A stretch of DNA of 12,861 nt from positions 1 to 12,861 of the forward strand of contig DAOUQU010000015.1 of the NCBI GenBank assembly GCA_030625445.1, read 5' to 3'. This DNA comes from Gammaproteobacteria bacterium. GTDB lineage: Bacteria > Pseudomonadota > Gammaproteobacteria > Chromatiales > Chromatiaceae. Within the stretch, counting starts at the first letter, position 1; each line of letters begins with the position of its first letter. This document shows positions 1 through 6,335 of this stretch, one piece after another. The position numbers were made by a program, and so were the translations under genes. The notes beneath the pieces were generated by a model. The model saw only the letters and a list, made by a program, of their open reading frames with translations, did not search any database and was not told the DNA's origin.

Positions 1-70
1 CGCTGAGAAAACCTTTGCAGCCCCGGTGAGAGAAATATGATCTTTATGCTTTGTCAGTCTGAGGTTATTT

Positions 71-180
71 CTCTCCCGAAAGCGCTAATATGCTAAGAAA
101 CCCTTTGCGTCTTGGCGTCTTGGCGAGAGTCCTGATTGAAATATTATTCATTTTTAAGGATGTTGATCACTCAAGAATTA
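71..180. repeat. Intergenic CTTTGCG-type repeat, copy A (degenerate)
   Basis: The stretch 103-180 aligns without gaps to 3245-3322, with about 65 of 78 bases identical by hand count. It has the CTTTGCGTCTT core, GCGAGAGT and TGATTGAAAT in the same order. The preceding half (71-102, starting CTCTCCCGAAAGCGC) corresponds to the left hairpin arm of the other copy but has decayed, so pairing is poor. It lies just downstream of the pqiB stop. Direct comparison shows this; that it belongs to a dispersed family in this genome is inference. The rest of 1-194 holds no gene I can support; 8-45 may be a further decayed partial copy. Confidence 0.75.
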
Positions 181-194
181 TTAGGGTGGTTTTC

Positions 195-1922
195 TTAATC
201 ATTTCCAAATATCAATGCATTGGGTTTTTCATCCAGCGTCTCGGAGAGCCTGCCAACCGAGCGTGCAGCGCGGGTAAGCTCTTTGAGCGTGGTCGATATC
301 TCATAATAGAGTGGTGAACGGGCCTTGTCGCCCTCCAGCATCTGTTTGACTGATTTCAGTGTGCTGTTGAGCTTCCTGATCGAGGCGGACAACTGCGCAG
401 GCAGCGCCTGGGTCTTGTCGGAATGAAGGATCGGGTTGAGGCCGTCAAGCGCATGATTGACTTTGCTCAGCAGGCTCTGCACCGGTGCGCTCTGCAGTTG
501 TTCACGACGCAGCTGCGGCTGCTCGCCCAGTTCGTCGTCGGCAGGATTGCGCACCAGGCTGTCGAAATCACGGATCAGCACATTAGCCGATGTGAGCAGC
601 TCTTCGAGAGGGAGCTTGTCGATTTTACTGATTACTGAAGAGAGGTTATTCATAATCTCTCCCATGGCGCTGGCAATGGCCGGAAAGTCAGGATAGGGAT
701 CTCCGGGATTGATAGAAGCATGCTGCGGATCGTCAATCATGACCAGTTCGATAAAGAGCTGGTTGGTCAGCCAGCTTGAATATTGCAGGCGTGCGCGCAA
801 TCCCTGTGCGACGGCTTTGTCCAGCAGGGCCGGGATACTCTTCTCTTCCAGGCCGTTGCCAATTCGATCAGAGTGCAGAAAAATCAGGACAGGTGTGGTC
901 AGCTTTCCTGTTTCGGCATTATTCTCGATAGTGATATCCGCAACATGACCTACCTGAACACCCTGGTATTCGACCGGTGAACCAATGCCCAGGCCGCGCA
1001 GTGACTCGTCAAAGTGGAGGATATATCCGAATGCAGACTCGGTATTGGTCAGGTCAAGGTGTGCTGCTTCAAGACTCGGGTAGAGTTCAAACAGGGTGTC
1101 ATCCTCAACCGGGGTTTCCTCTTTCAGACGCTTGGGAGTGGCGAAAGAGATACCGCCGCTAATGAGCACAGAGAGTGATTCCATCTCCACGGTCATGCCC
1201 TGCGCGCCAAAGTCCATCTTGAAGGCTCCCAACTCCCAGAACCTGGTGTTGCTGTTGATAAAGCGGTCATACGGCTCGTTGATGAAAATCCCGTAGGCAA
1301 TGGTCTGGCCATCGTCGACAAGACGCCGGCTTTCGATCTTGCCCACTTCAAACTGCTTGTATAGAACCGGCGCTCCGGTTGCGAGCGATGCGCCGGAAGT
1401 AGAGGTGAGAAGCAGGTGCAGTCCCGGTTCATCGGTGGTGGTTAGAGGCGGGTCCTCGAGTCCGGTAAAAGTCTCCTGATAGCCGAGGCTCTTGTCGGCC
1501 GAGGTTGACATGGCGATATAGGCTCCTGAAAAGAGCGTGCCCAGGCCGGAGACTCCACCGGGCCCGATACGTGGACGCTCTATCCAGAAACGGGTGCTCT
1601 CATTGAGGAAGTTTCTGCTCTCCTTGTTGATGCGAACAGTCACAATAACCTGTTGCAGCGTGCTGTCGAGATGCATGCTCTCGACCTTGCCAACTTCGAC
1701 ACTGCGGAACCGGACAGCTGTTTTCCCGGTTTCCAGGCCTTCTGCGGAGACAAAGCGAATCGTAATCAGGGAGCCGAGTGAAGCATAGTGCTGCCAGGTG
1801 AGCCAGAATGAGATCACCAGAGCAGTCAGGGGAACGACCCAGATGAGTGAAATCCGGTTTGTTCTGCCTGTTGTTCGGGGTTGCGCAGCAGGGTCGCTGT
1901 TATTCTCCGGGGTCTGCTTCAT
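195..1922 (-). CDS. pqiB: PqiB-like MCE-domain intermembrane transport protein
   Basis: 575 residues, close to E. coli PqiB (about 546). One N-terminal membrane segment (about residues 23-43) anchors it in the inner membrane. Three MCE domains follow, at about 49-140, 166-258 and 298-395, each opening with the family pattern of a glycine-rich turn then a V(G)xV/I strand (VEVGKV, FEVGKI, VQVGHV). Residues 415-565 are mostly helical and end in the conserved tail TLKELTRAARSVGRLSETL followed by PNALIFG. In E. coli, PqiB hexamers form a periplasm-spanning needle thought to move lipids between membranes together with PqiA and the lipoprotein PqiC. Its ATG overlaps the pqiA2 stop (ATGA), so translation is probably coupled. 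No pqiC follows in the 194 bases to the window edge. Identification is firm; the cargo is not known from sequence. Confidence 0.93.
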   Translation of the reverse strand: MKQTPENNSDPAAQPRTTGRTNRISLIWVVPLTALVISFWLTWQHYASLGSLITIRFVSAEGLETGKTAVRFRSVEVGKVESMHLDSTLQQVIVTVRINKESRNFLNESTRFWIERPRIGPGGVSGLGTLFSGAYIAMSTSADKSLGYQETFTGLEDPPLTTTDEPGLHLLLTSTSGASLATGAPVLYKQFEVGKIESRRLVDDGQTIAYGIFINEPYDRFINSNTRFWELGAFKMDFGAQGMTVEMESLSVLISGGISFATPKRLKEETPVEDDTLFELYPSLEAAHLDLTNTESAFGYILHFDESLRGLGIGSPVEYQGVQVGHVADITIENNAETGKLTTPVLIFLHSDRIGNGLEEKSIPALLDKAVAQGLRARLQYSSWLTNQLFIELVMIDDPQHASINPGDPYPDFPAIASAMGEIMNNLSSVISKIDKLPLEELLTSANVLIRDFDSLVRNPADDELGEQPQLRREQLQSAPVQSLLSKVNHALDGLNPILHSDKTQALPAQLSASIRKLNSTLKSVKQMLEGDKARSPLYYEISTTLKELTRAARSVGRLSETLDEKPNALIFGND

Positions 1923-2530
1923 TCACTATCCCAGAGCAGGCGCGTATCAAAACTGATCGCGGATAGCATCGTCGTTATCACCATTCCTGCAAATGCCATG
2001 GCGGCAGAGCCTGGAAGAACCGTTGCGATTCCTCCAAACTGTATCAGTGCGACCAGCAATATGACGACGAACACATCAATCATTGACCAGGGTCCAATAT
2101 ATTCGATAATGCGGAACAGCCGTGTCTGCTGATTCAGCTTGCCGGAGTGGCCTTTCCAGATGGAGAACAGCAGCAGGCTGATGACCAGAAACTTCAACAG
2201 GGGTATCACGATGGAAGCGGTGAAAATAATCACTGCTACCGGGTAGGATTTCATACTCCACAACAGAATCACCCCGCCGATAATGGTTTTCTCATCCTTT
2301 ACACCTAGCGATGTCGTGTTCATTATAGGGTATAGATTCGCCGGCAGATAGAGAATCAGTGCGGTAATCAGAAAAGCCCAGCTGCGCTGCACACTGAAGG
2401 GCTTGCGCTGATAGAGACGACTGCCGCAGCGCACACAATGGTCAGCTGTACAGGATTGCAGCTTGCCGCAAACATGACAGGAGGCAAGACCCGCCTGCAT
2501 TGCGGTTAATGCTTGTCGATGGCCTGCCAC
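1919..2530 (-). CDS. PqiA-like membrane protein, second half (pqiA2)
   Basis: 203 residues with a cysteine zinc-ribbon-like N-terminus (C18, C21, C32, C35, plus C27) and about four hydrophobic segments; this is a single PqiA repeat. E. coli PqiA is about 417 residues and holds two such units; here the units are separate genes. The start used is a GTG at 2530, inside the end of pqiA1 (25-base overlap), because GGAGGAG lies 3-4 bases before it. An ATG at 2500 (residue 11) is an alternative that starts just after the pqiA1 stop and keeps all cysteines, but has no visible Shine-Dalgarno sequence. The stop overlaps the pqiB start. It probably works with PqiB at the inner membrane; the role is inferred from family and operon. 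Confidence 0.88.
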   Translation of the reverse strand: MAGHRQALTAMQAGLASCHVCGKLQSCTADHCVRCGSRLYQRKPFSVQRSWAFLITALILYLPANLYPIMNTTSLGVKDEKTIIGGVILLWSMKSYPVAVIIFTASIVIPLLKFLVISLLLFSIWKGHSGKLNQQTRLFRIIEYIGPWSMIDVFVVILLVALIQFGGIATVLPGSAAMAFAGMVITTMLSAISFDTRLLWDSE

Positions 2531-3132
2531 AGCTCCTCCGGCTCCAGTGTTGTCGAAACGAACAGATTGATCATCACCAGAGCTACAAATGCCCAGAACC
2601 CCTGGTGCAGTGAGATTTCCGCGATTGATGCAAGTTTAACGATGGTGACCAGAACTCCCAGCAGGAAAATCTCAAGCATATTCCACGGCGCCAGGCGTCC
2701 AATCAACAGCAGCAGCTGCCGCGCAAACAGTGTCAGCGGTCTTTTGTTGCTGTAGAGCGCGCTGAGCAACAACAGGTCAAGCAGTAATACCCCAAGAGGG
2801 ATTATCACCAGAAACAGGGCGCCGGCAATGCCAAGCAGCACATTATCAAGCTGTGACAAAGTATCGATGGTTGAAATCAGGTAGATCGTGGTTTTATTTC
2901 CATCCACATCGATCGATAGAAACGGCAGCAGCTGTGCAAACAGAAACAGCAGCAGCGATGCGATGGTCAAAGCCAGTGATATCTCGATTGTATTGTTATT
3001 GGTGCGATACAACAGGCTGCCGCAGCGGCTGCACCAGGCCTTTTCGCCTTCACCCAGTGCTGTTTTCTCATGCAGCAGGTCACAGCTGTGACAGGCGACC
3101 AGATCATCAACAGGCAGGTTCGGTTCCGGCAT
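2506..3132 (-). CDS. pqiA: PqiA-like membrane protein, first half (pqiA1)
   Basis: 208 residues. Two CxxC pairs (C14/C17 and C34/C37) form a probable zinc-binding ribbon ahead of about four membrane segments starting near residue 50, with the LLFLFAQLLPFLSID segment typical of PqiA. It matches the first half of two-unit PqiA proteins such as E. coli PqiA or YebS (LetA). It is first of a tight pqiA1-pqiA2-pqiB block. The ATG at 3132 is the only sensible start before the first CxxC; the preceding bases (AATAAAG) give no strong ribosome binding site. Two palindromes lie 17-48 bases upstream and could be operators. In E. coli, pqi genes respond to paraquat (SoxRS) and stress; whether that holds here cannot be seen. 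Confidence 0.9.
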   Translation of the reverse strand: MPEPNLPVDDLVACHSCDLLHEKTALGEGEKAWCSRCGSLLYRTNNNTIEISLALTIASLLLFLFAQLLPFLSIDVDGNKTTIYLISTIDTLSQLDNVLLGIAGALFLVIIPLGVLLLDLLLLSALYSNKRPLTLFARQLLLLIGRLAPWNMLEIFLLGVLVTIVKLASIAEISLHQGFWAFVALVMINLFVSTTLEPEELWQAIDKH

Positions 3133-3148
3133 CTTTATTCTGGCCCAG

Positions 3149-3180
3149 GGTGTAAATTACACCGTGCGAGACCAAGTCTC
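3149..3180. promoter_or_regulatory. Two adjacent palindromes upstream of pqiA1, possible operator
   Basis: GGTGTAAATTACACC (3149-3163) is a perfect 7+1+7 palindrome and GAGACCAAGTCTC (3168-3180) a perfect 5+3+5 palindrome. Their centres are about 18 bases apart, just upstream of the pqiA1 start at 3132. The symmetry is seen directly. A regulator-binding role is inference, and I do not recognise the motif as that of a specific regulator. Confidence 0.4.
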
Positions 3181-3210
3181 AGCCTGGCAAGAGATGAAAA
3201 CCTTCTTAAT

Positions 3211-3322
3211 CTCTCGCAAAGCCGCAAAGCTCGCCAAGAAGAACCTTTGCGTCTTTGCGGCTTTGCGAGAGTCATGATTGAAATTTGATTCATTTGTAAA
3301 GATGTTGGCCATTCAAGGGTTA
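3211..3322. repeat. Intergenic CTTTGCG-type repeat, copy B, with long hairpin
   Basis: A perfect 19-base inverted repeat, CTCTCGCAAAGCCGCAAAG at 3211-3229 and its complement at 3253-3271, surrounds a 23-base loop. The right half and following 50 bases match copy A near the window start. The homology runs to 3322 and so includes the stop codon of nth (3320-3322). On the minus strand the hairpin lies between nth and pqiA1 and could limit read-through or protect the nth 3' end, but no run of U follows it, so it is not a standard terminator. CTTTGCG repeats of this kind occur in many bacterial genomes (general knowledge). Confidence 0.8.
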
Positions 3323-3958
3323 CAAGTCTTCAGTTTTCTTTTTGTATTCACACAGATCTTCAATGATACAGGAACCACAGCGTGGCTTGCGCGCGATGCA
3401 GACATAACGGCCGTGCAGGATCAGCCAGTGATGCGCATCCTGGAGAAACTCTGACGGGATGAGTCTGAGCAGACGTTTTTCAACTTCCAGTGGTGTTTTC
3501 CCGGGTGCAATTTTGATGCGATTGGAGAGGCGGAAGATATGTGTATCCACTGCCATGGTTGGTTGTCCAAACGCAGTATTGAGCACCACATTGGCGGTTT
3601 TGCGGCCAACTCCCGGCAGCGCTTCAAGTGACTGGCGATCATCAGGGATTTCACTGTTGTGCTTTTCAACCAGCAGCTGACATGTCTTGATGATGTTTTT
3701 GGCCTTGGTGTTATACAGGCCGATGGTTTTGATGTGTTTGCGCAGTCCCGGTTCTCCCAGATCCAGCATGGTCCGTGGGGTTGGAGCAATGGCAAAAAGC
3801 CCGATTGTCGCCTTGTTGACGCTGACATCTGTCGCCTGGGCAGAGAGAATAACCGCAATCAGCAACTCAAATGAGGAGTTGTAGTTGAGTTCAGTGGTAG
3901 GATGCGGGTTCTGATCCCGCAAGCGGGTAAAAATCTGCTGACGTATGGTTTTATTCAT
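3320..3958 (-). CDS. nth: Endonuclease III (DNA glycosylase/AP lyase)
   Basis: 212 residues, the usual length. It removes oxidised pyrimidines from DNA and cleaves the abasic site, in base excision repair. The helix-hairpin-helix LPGVGRKTANVV carries the catalytic lysine K120 and is followed by VDTH with the catalytic aspartate D138, both at E. coli numbering. The C-terminal 4Fe-4S ligands C187, C194, C197 and C203 have the expected C-x6-C-x2-C-x5-C spacing. The ATG at 3958 gives an N-terminus that aligns with the E. coli protein. No clear Shine-Dalgarno sequence is seen. It is transcribed toward pqiA1 but separated from it by a 187-base spacer with a hairpin, so co-transcription is uncertain. 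Divergent to the IalB-like gene. Confidence 0.97.
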   Translation of the reverse strand: MNKTIRQQIFTRLRDQNPHPTTELNYNSSFELLIAVILSAQATDVSVNKATIGLFAIAPTPRTMLDLGEPGLRKHIKTIGLYNTKAKNIIKTCQLLVEKHNSEIPDDRQSLEALPGVGRKTANVVLNTAFGQPTMAVDTHIFRLSNRIKIAPGKTPLEVEKRLLRLIPSEFLQDAHHWLILHGRYVCIARKPRCGSCIIEDLCEYKKKTEDL

Positions 3959-4111
3959 CTCTCTATTCTACATGCGGATAGTTCTATTGTTTGTTGTGTG
4001 TCAACAGAAGCATTATCTATTGCAAGTGAACCAGAAATGCCTGATGCTGTCCAACTTCGAATGAACCAAACAGCTGAAGCCACGCTGCAACTTTTAAAAG
4101 ACAGCCCTAAA

Positions 4112-5719
4112 ATGACAACAAGAATCTTAACCCTGTTACTGCTGATACCCCTGCTGACACCTGGCGCCGCTATCGGGGCTTCGGAAAAATTCACAGACTG
4201 GGTTGTAAAATGCAAGGGTTCCCCGGCATGTGAAGCAAAAACTTTCCGCCAGGGAGGTGACATTGACGGATATCCATCGATAAAAATAACAGGAAAAAAT
4301 CGCACTCATCGCAAACTGTTTCTCTCCGATGCGAAGTATCTTGATGGCTCAAAAAAGATCAGCATTCGTATTGATAAAAACCCGGCATTTGATCTGAAAC
4401 CAAAGCGTGATCTCAAGCGCCTGAACAAAGCCGAGTACCAGGTTGCCAACAACACCCTGCTGACCAAACTTCTCTCCCGCATGGCCTCCGGCCGTAAACT
4501 CCAGCTTTTCTATACCAATGTTCGTGGCCAGGCGCGTGAACCTGAATACTCGCTGATGGGTATGGGAGGCGCCCTGAAGAGACTTGGCAGTGCACCACCG
4601 GTCGTTAAAGTCGCCGTCAAAAAAGAGCCTGAACAGGCCGGTAAAAAACAGGAACAGCTCAAAAAGGAGCCTCAGCAGAGAGTGCAGCAGGATAACTCAA
4701 GGTCCAGGGTGAGCAAAAAATTCAGGAACTGGCAGATTCGTTGTTCGGCTGATGGTTCCTGTGCCGCGACAACCTATAAGATGAGGGGCTCAATCGATGG
4801 TTATCCTGTCATCACTATTGTCATGGACAGCAATCATCAGCACCAGTTGCACATTGCTGCTGCGCAAATCGTAAATGGATCAAAAAACATCTGGATCAAA
4901 ATTGACAGAAACAAGGAGATAAAACTGTTGCCGGGCAGGGATTTTGTCAGGCTCTCGAAGAGTGAATACAAAATCTCAAATTCCCGTGTGTTGGCAAGAG
5001 TTATGTCAGCAATTCGGAGAGGGACAACATTACGACTGAGCTATCTCAATACCCGCGGGCAATGGAGACAGCCCGTCTATTCATTGCTGGGATCTACGGC
5101 AGCAATGAATGAGCTGGGCGCCGGTTCGCAAAAAACAGAGATCGCTGAAAAGGTGCCTGAAGTGAAACCCCGGGATAGCAGCAAGGCAGTTGTTAAGAGG
5201 CGGCCATCGACATTGACCCCGAGGCCATCCGTTACACAGAATACCCATATTCCAGAGATCATTCAGGAAAACACCCGTCGGGATTCGAGATCCTGGTGGC
5301 AGAAGATCGGAAAATCAGGCAAAAGATGGAGCGTCTCCTGTTCGGGACGCTACAATTGTGTTGCCACGGCACAAGGGAGTATCAAGGGCGGTAAGAAGGA
5401 TATCTCGATGCATATATCGGGGCGTCAGGGATCGCGTAAGTTCAAATTGACAGGGGCGCAGATGCTCGATGCAACCAAACCCATGCGCATGCAGATCGAT
5501 GGAACTCTGCCGCTGCATATTGTGCCGCGCAAAGACTTTAACAAATATGGGAGGGATGAGATCCGCATCGTCAATTCGAGACTCAGGGATACGCTGATTT
5601 CAAAAATGCAAAGGGGCAGTGAGATGTGGGTGACGTACACAAACAGACAGGGTCGCCCACGCGTGGTCAAATTCTCCCTTAACGGCATGAATGCGGCATT
5701 GAAAAAATTGGGAAGATGA
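4112..5719 (+). CDS. Secreted protein with three tandem IalB/DUF1176-like domains
   Basis: 535 residues from the ATG at 4112. This start gives a clear signal peptide, MTTRILTLLLLIPLLTPGAA then IGA|SEKF, so the protein should be periplasmic or exported; the frame stays open to 3902 but that would bury the signal and overlap nth. Three related domains follow at about 25-160, 202-337 and 404-535. Each begins with a W and a C-x5-C pair (C34/C40, C211/C217, C410/C416), has a lysine-rich middle, and ends in a small-residue/aromatic strand, then SL.G...AL..LG. The first two share IDGYP and GSK motifs and are closer to each other than to the third. Linkers at 161-200 and 338-400 are charged, rich in K, Q and P. 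The pattern resembles IalB (invasion-associated locus B)/DUF1176 proteins, usually single-domain; that assignment is by eye. Function unknown. Overlaps the NUDIX gene by 4 bases. No convincing promoter seen in 3959-4111. Confidence 0.85.
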   Translation: MTTRILTLLLLIPLLTPGAAIGASEKFTDWVVKCKGSPACEAKTFRQGGDIDGYPSIKITGKNRTHRKLFLSDAKYLDGSKKISIRIDKNPAFDLKPKRDLKRLNKAEYQVANNTLLTKLLSRMASGRKLQLFYTNVRGQAREPEYSLMGMGGALKRLGSAPPVVKVAVKKEPEQAGKKQEQLKKEPQQRVQQDNSRSRVSKKFRNWQIRCSADGSCAATTYKMRGSIDGYPVITIVMDSNHQHQLHIAAAQIVNGSKNIWIKIDRNKEIKLLPGRDFVRLSKSEYKISNSRVLARVMSAIRRGTTLRLSYLNTRGQWRQPVYSLLGSTAAMNELGAGSQKTEIAEKVPEVKPRDSSKAVVKRRPSTLTPRPSVTQNTHIPEIIQENTRRDSRSWWQKIGKSGKRWSVSCSGRYNCVATAQGSIKGGKKDISMHISGRQGSRKFKLTGAQMLDATKPMRMQIDGTLPLHIVPRKDFNKYGRDEIRIVNSRLRDTLISKMQRGSEMWVTYTNRQGRPRVVKFSLNGMNAALKKLGR

Positions 5720-6306
5720 GCATGAACTTTTGCCCGAAATGCGGTTCAATTGTCGAACGAGCTATCCCCGAGGGTGATAATCGTCTGCGCGATATTTGTA
5801 CTTCCCCCTCCTGCGGCAAGATTCACTATCAAAATCCGCGGGTCATTACCGGCTGCATCGTTGAGTGCGAGGATAAAATTCTCTTCTGCCGCAGAGCCAT
5901 CCAACCCAGGCATGGTCTGTGGACCCTGCCCGCAGGTTTTCTGGAGAATGCAGAGACCATCTCCGAGGGAGCTGCGCGCGAGACCATGGAGGAGGCAAAT
6001 GCCGATGTCGAGGTGATCGACCTCTTCAGTGTTTTTACGCTGGCGCATATCAATCAGGTCTATATGCTGTTTCGCGCCACATTGAAATCTCCGCATTTCG
6101 AACCGGGAGTGGAGAGTCTCGAGGTTCAACTGCTTGACGAGTCGCAAATCCCGTGGGATCAACTGGCATTTGCGGCGATCACGGAAACCATGCGACTCTA
6201 TTTTGCCGACCGCAAAGCAGGCGGATTCCGCACACATATCGGTGAAATGCGCCCAATCGGCGAGCCCGGCTACCGCCAGTATGAAACCCTGATGCTAACA
6301 GAGTAG
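5716..6306 (+). CDS. NUDIX hydrolase with N-terminal zinc ribbon
   Basis: 196 residues. A four-cysteine ribbon (C6, C9, C28, C33) precedes a NUDIX fold. The Nudix box begins GFLENAE at residue 74 and continues to RETMEEAN at 88-95: the glycine, first glutamate, RE and EE metal-binding residues are present, but the late conserved glycine is asparagine (N95). It probably hydrolyses a nucleoside diphosphate linked to another group, such as ADP-ribose or a dinucleotide. The SQPWPFPxS motif of NudC-type NADH pyrophosphatases is absent, so the substrate is open. The ATG at 5716 overlaps the previous stop (ATGA). An in-frame ATG at 5722 has GGAAG at a better distance (6 bases) and may be the real start, giving 194 residues. 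Co-transcription with the upstream secreted protein is likely. Confidence 0.92.
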   Translation: MSMNFCPKCGSIVERAIPEGDNRLRDICTSPSCGKIHYQNPRVITGCIVECEDKILFCRRAIQPRHGLWTLPAGFLENAETISEGAARETMEEANADVEVIDLFSVFTLAHINQVYMLFRATLKSPHFEPGVESLEVQLLDESQIPWDQLAFAAITETMRLYFADRKAGGFRTHIGEMRPIGEPGYRQYETLMLTE

Positions 6307-6307
6307 T

Positions 6308-6321
6308 TCTTCTGACCGCGA
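6308..6321. repeat. Fragment of the GGTCTTCTGACC repeat
   Basis: TCTTCTGACCGCGA here is identical over 14 bases to the complement of the inner left arm of the repeat at 7841-7863. It lies in the 29-base gap between the convergent NUDIX and nhaD genes. It may be a remnant of an insertion of that family; with 14 bases, chance is not fully excluded. Confidence 0.4.
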
Positions 6322-6335
6322 TGAGATCATTTTGT

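Noticed and set aside
90..317. 75-residue open frame at the left edge, plus strand
   Set aside because: It runs through the repeat and into the antisense of pqiB, with no ribosome binding site or homology.
3211..3271. Hairpin as an intrinsic terminator of nth
   Set aside because: The stem is long, but no T run follows on the minus strand, so I list it only as a repeat with possible effects on the transcript.
3902..4111. Longer N-terminus for the triple-domain protein
   Set aside because: It overlaps nth on the other strand and would place the signal peptide about 70 residues inside the protein; the ATG at 4112 starts directly at the signal.
5746..6237. 163-residue open frame on the minus strand
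   Set aside because: Antisense to the NUDIX gene, with no family features.
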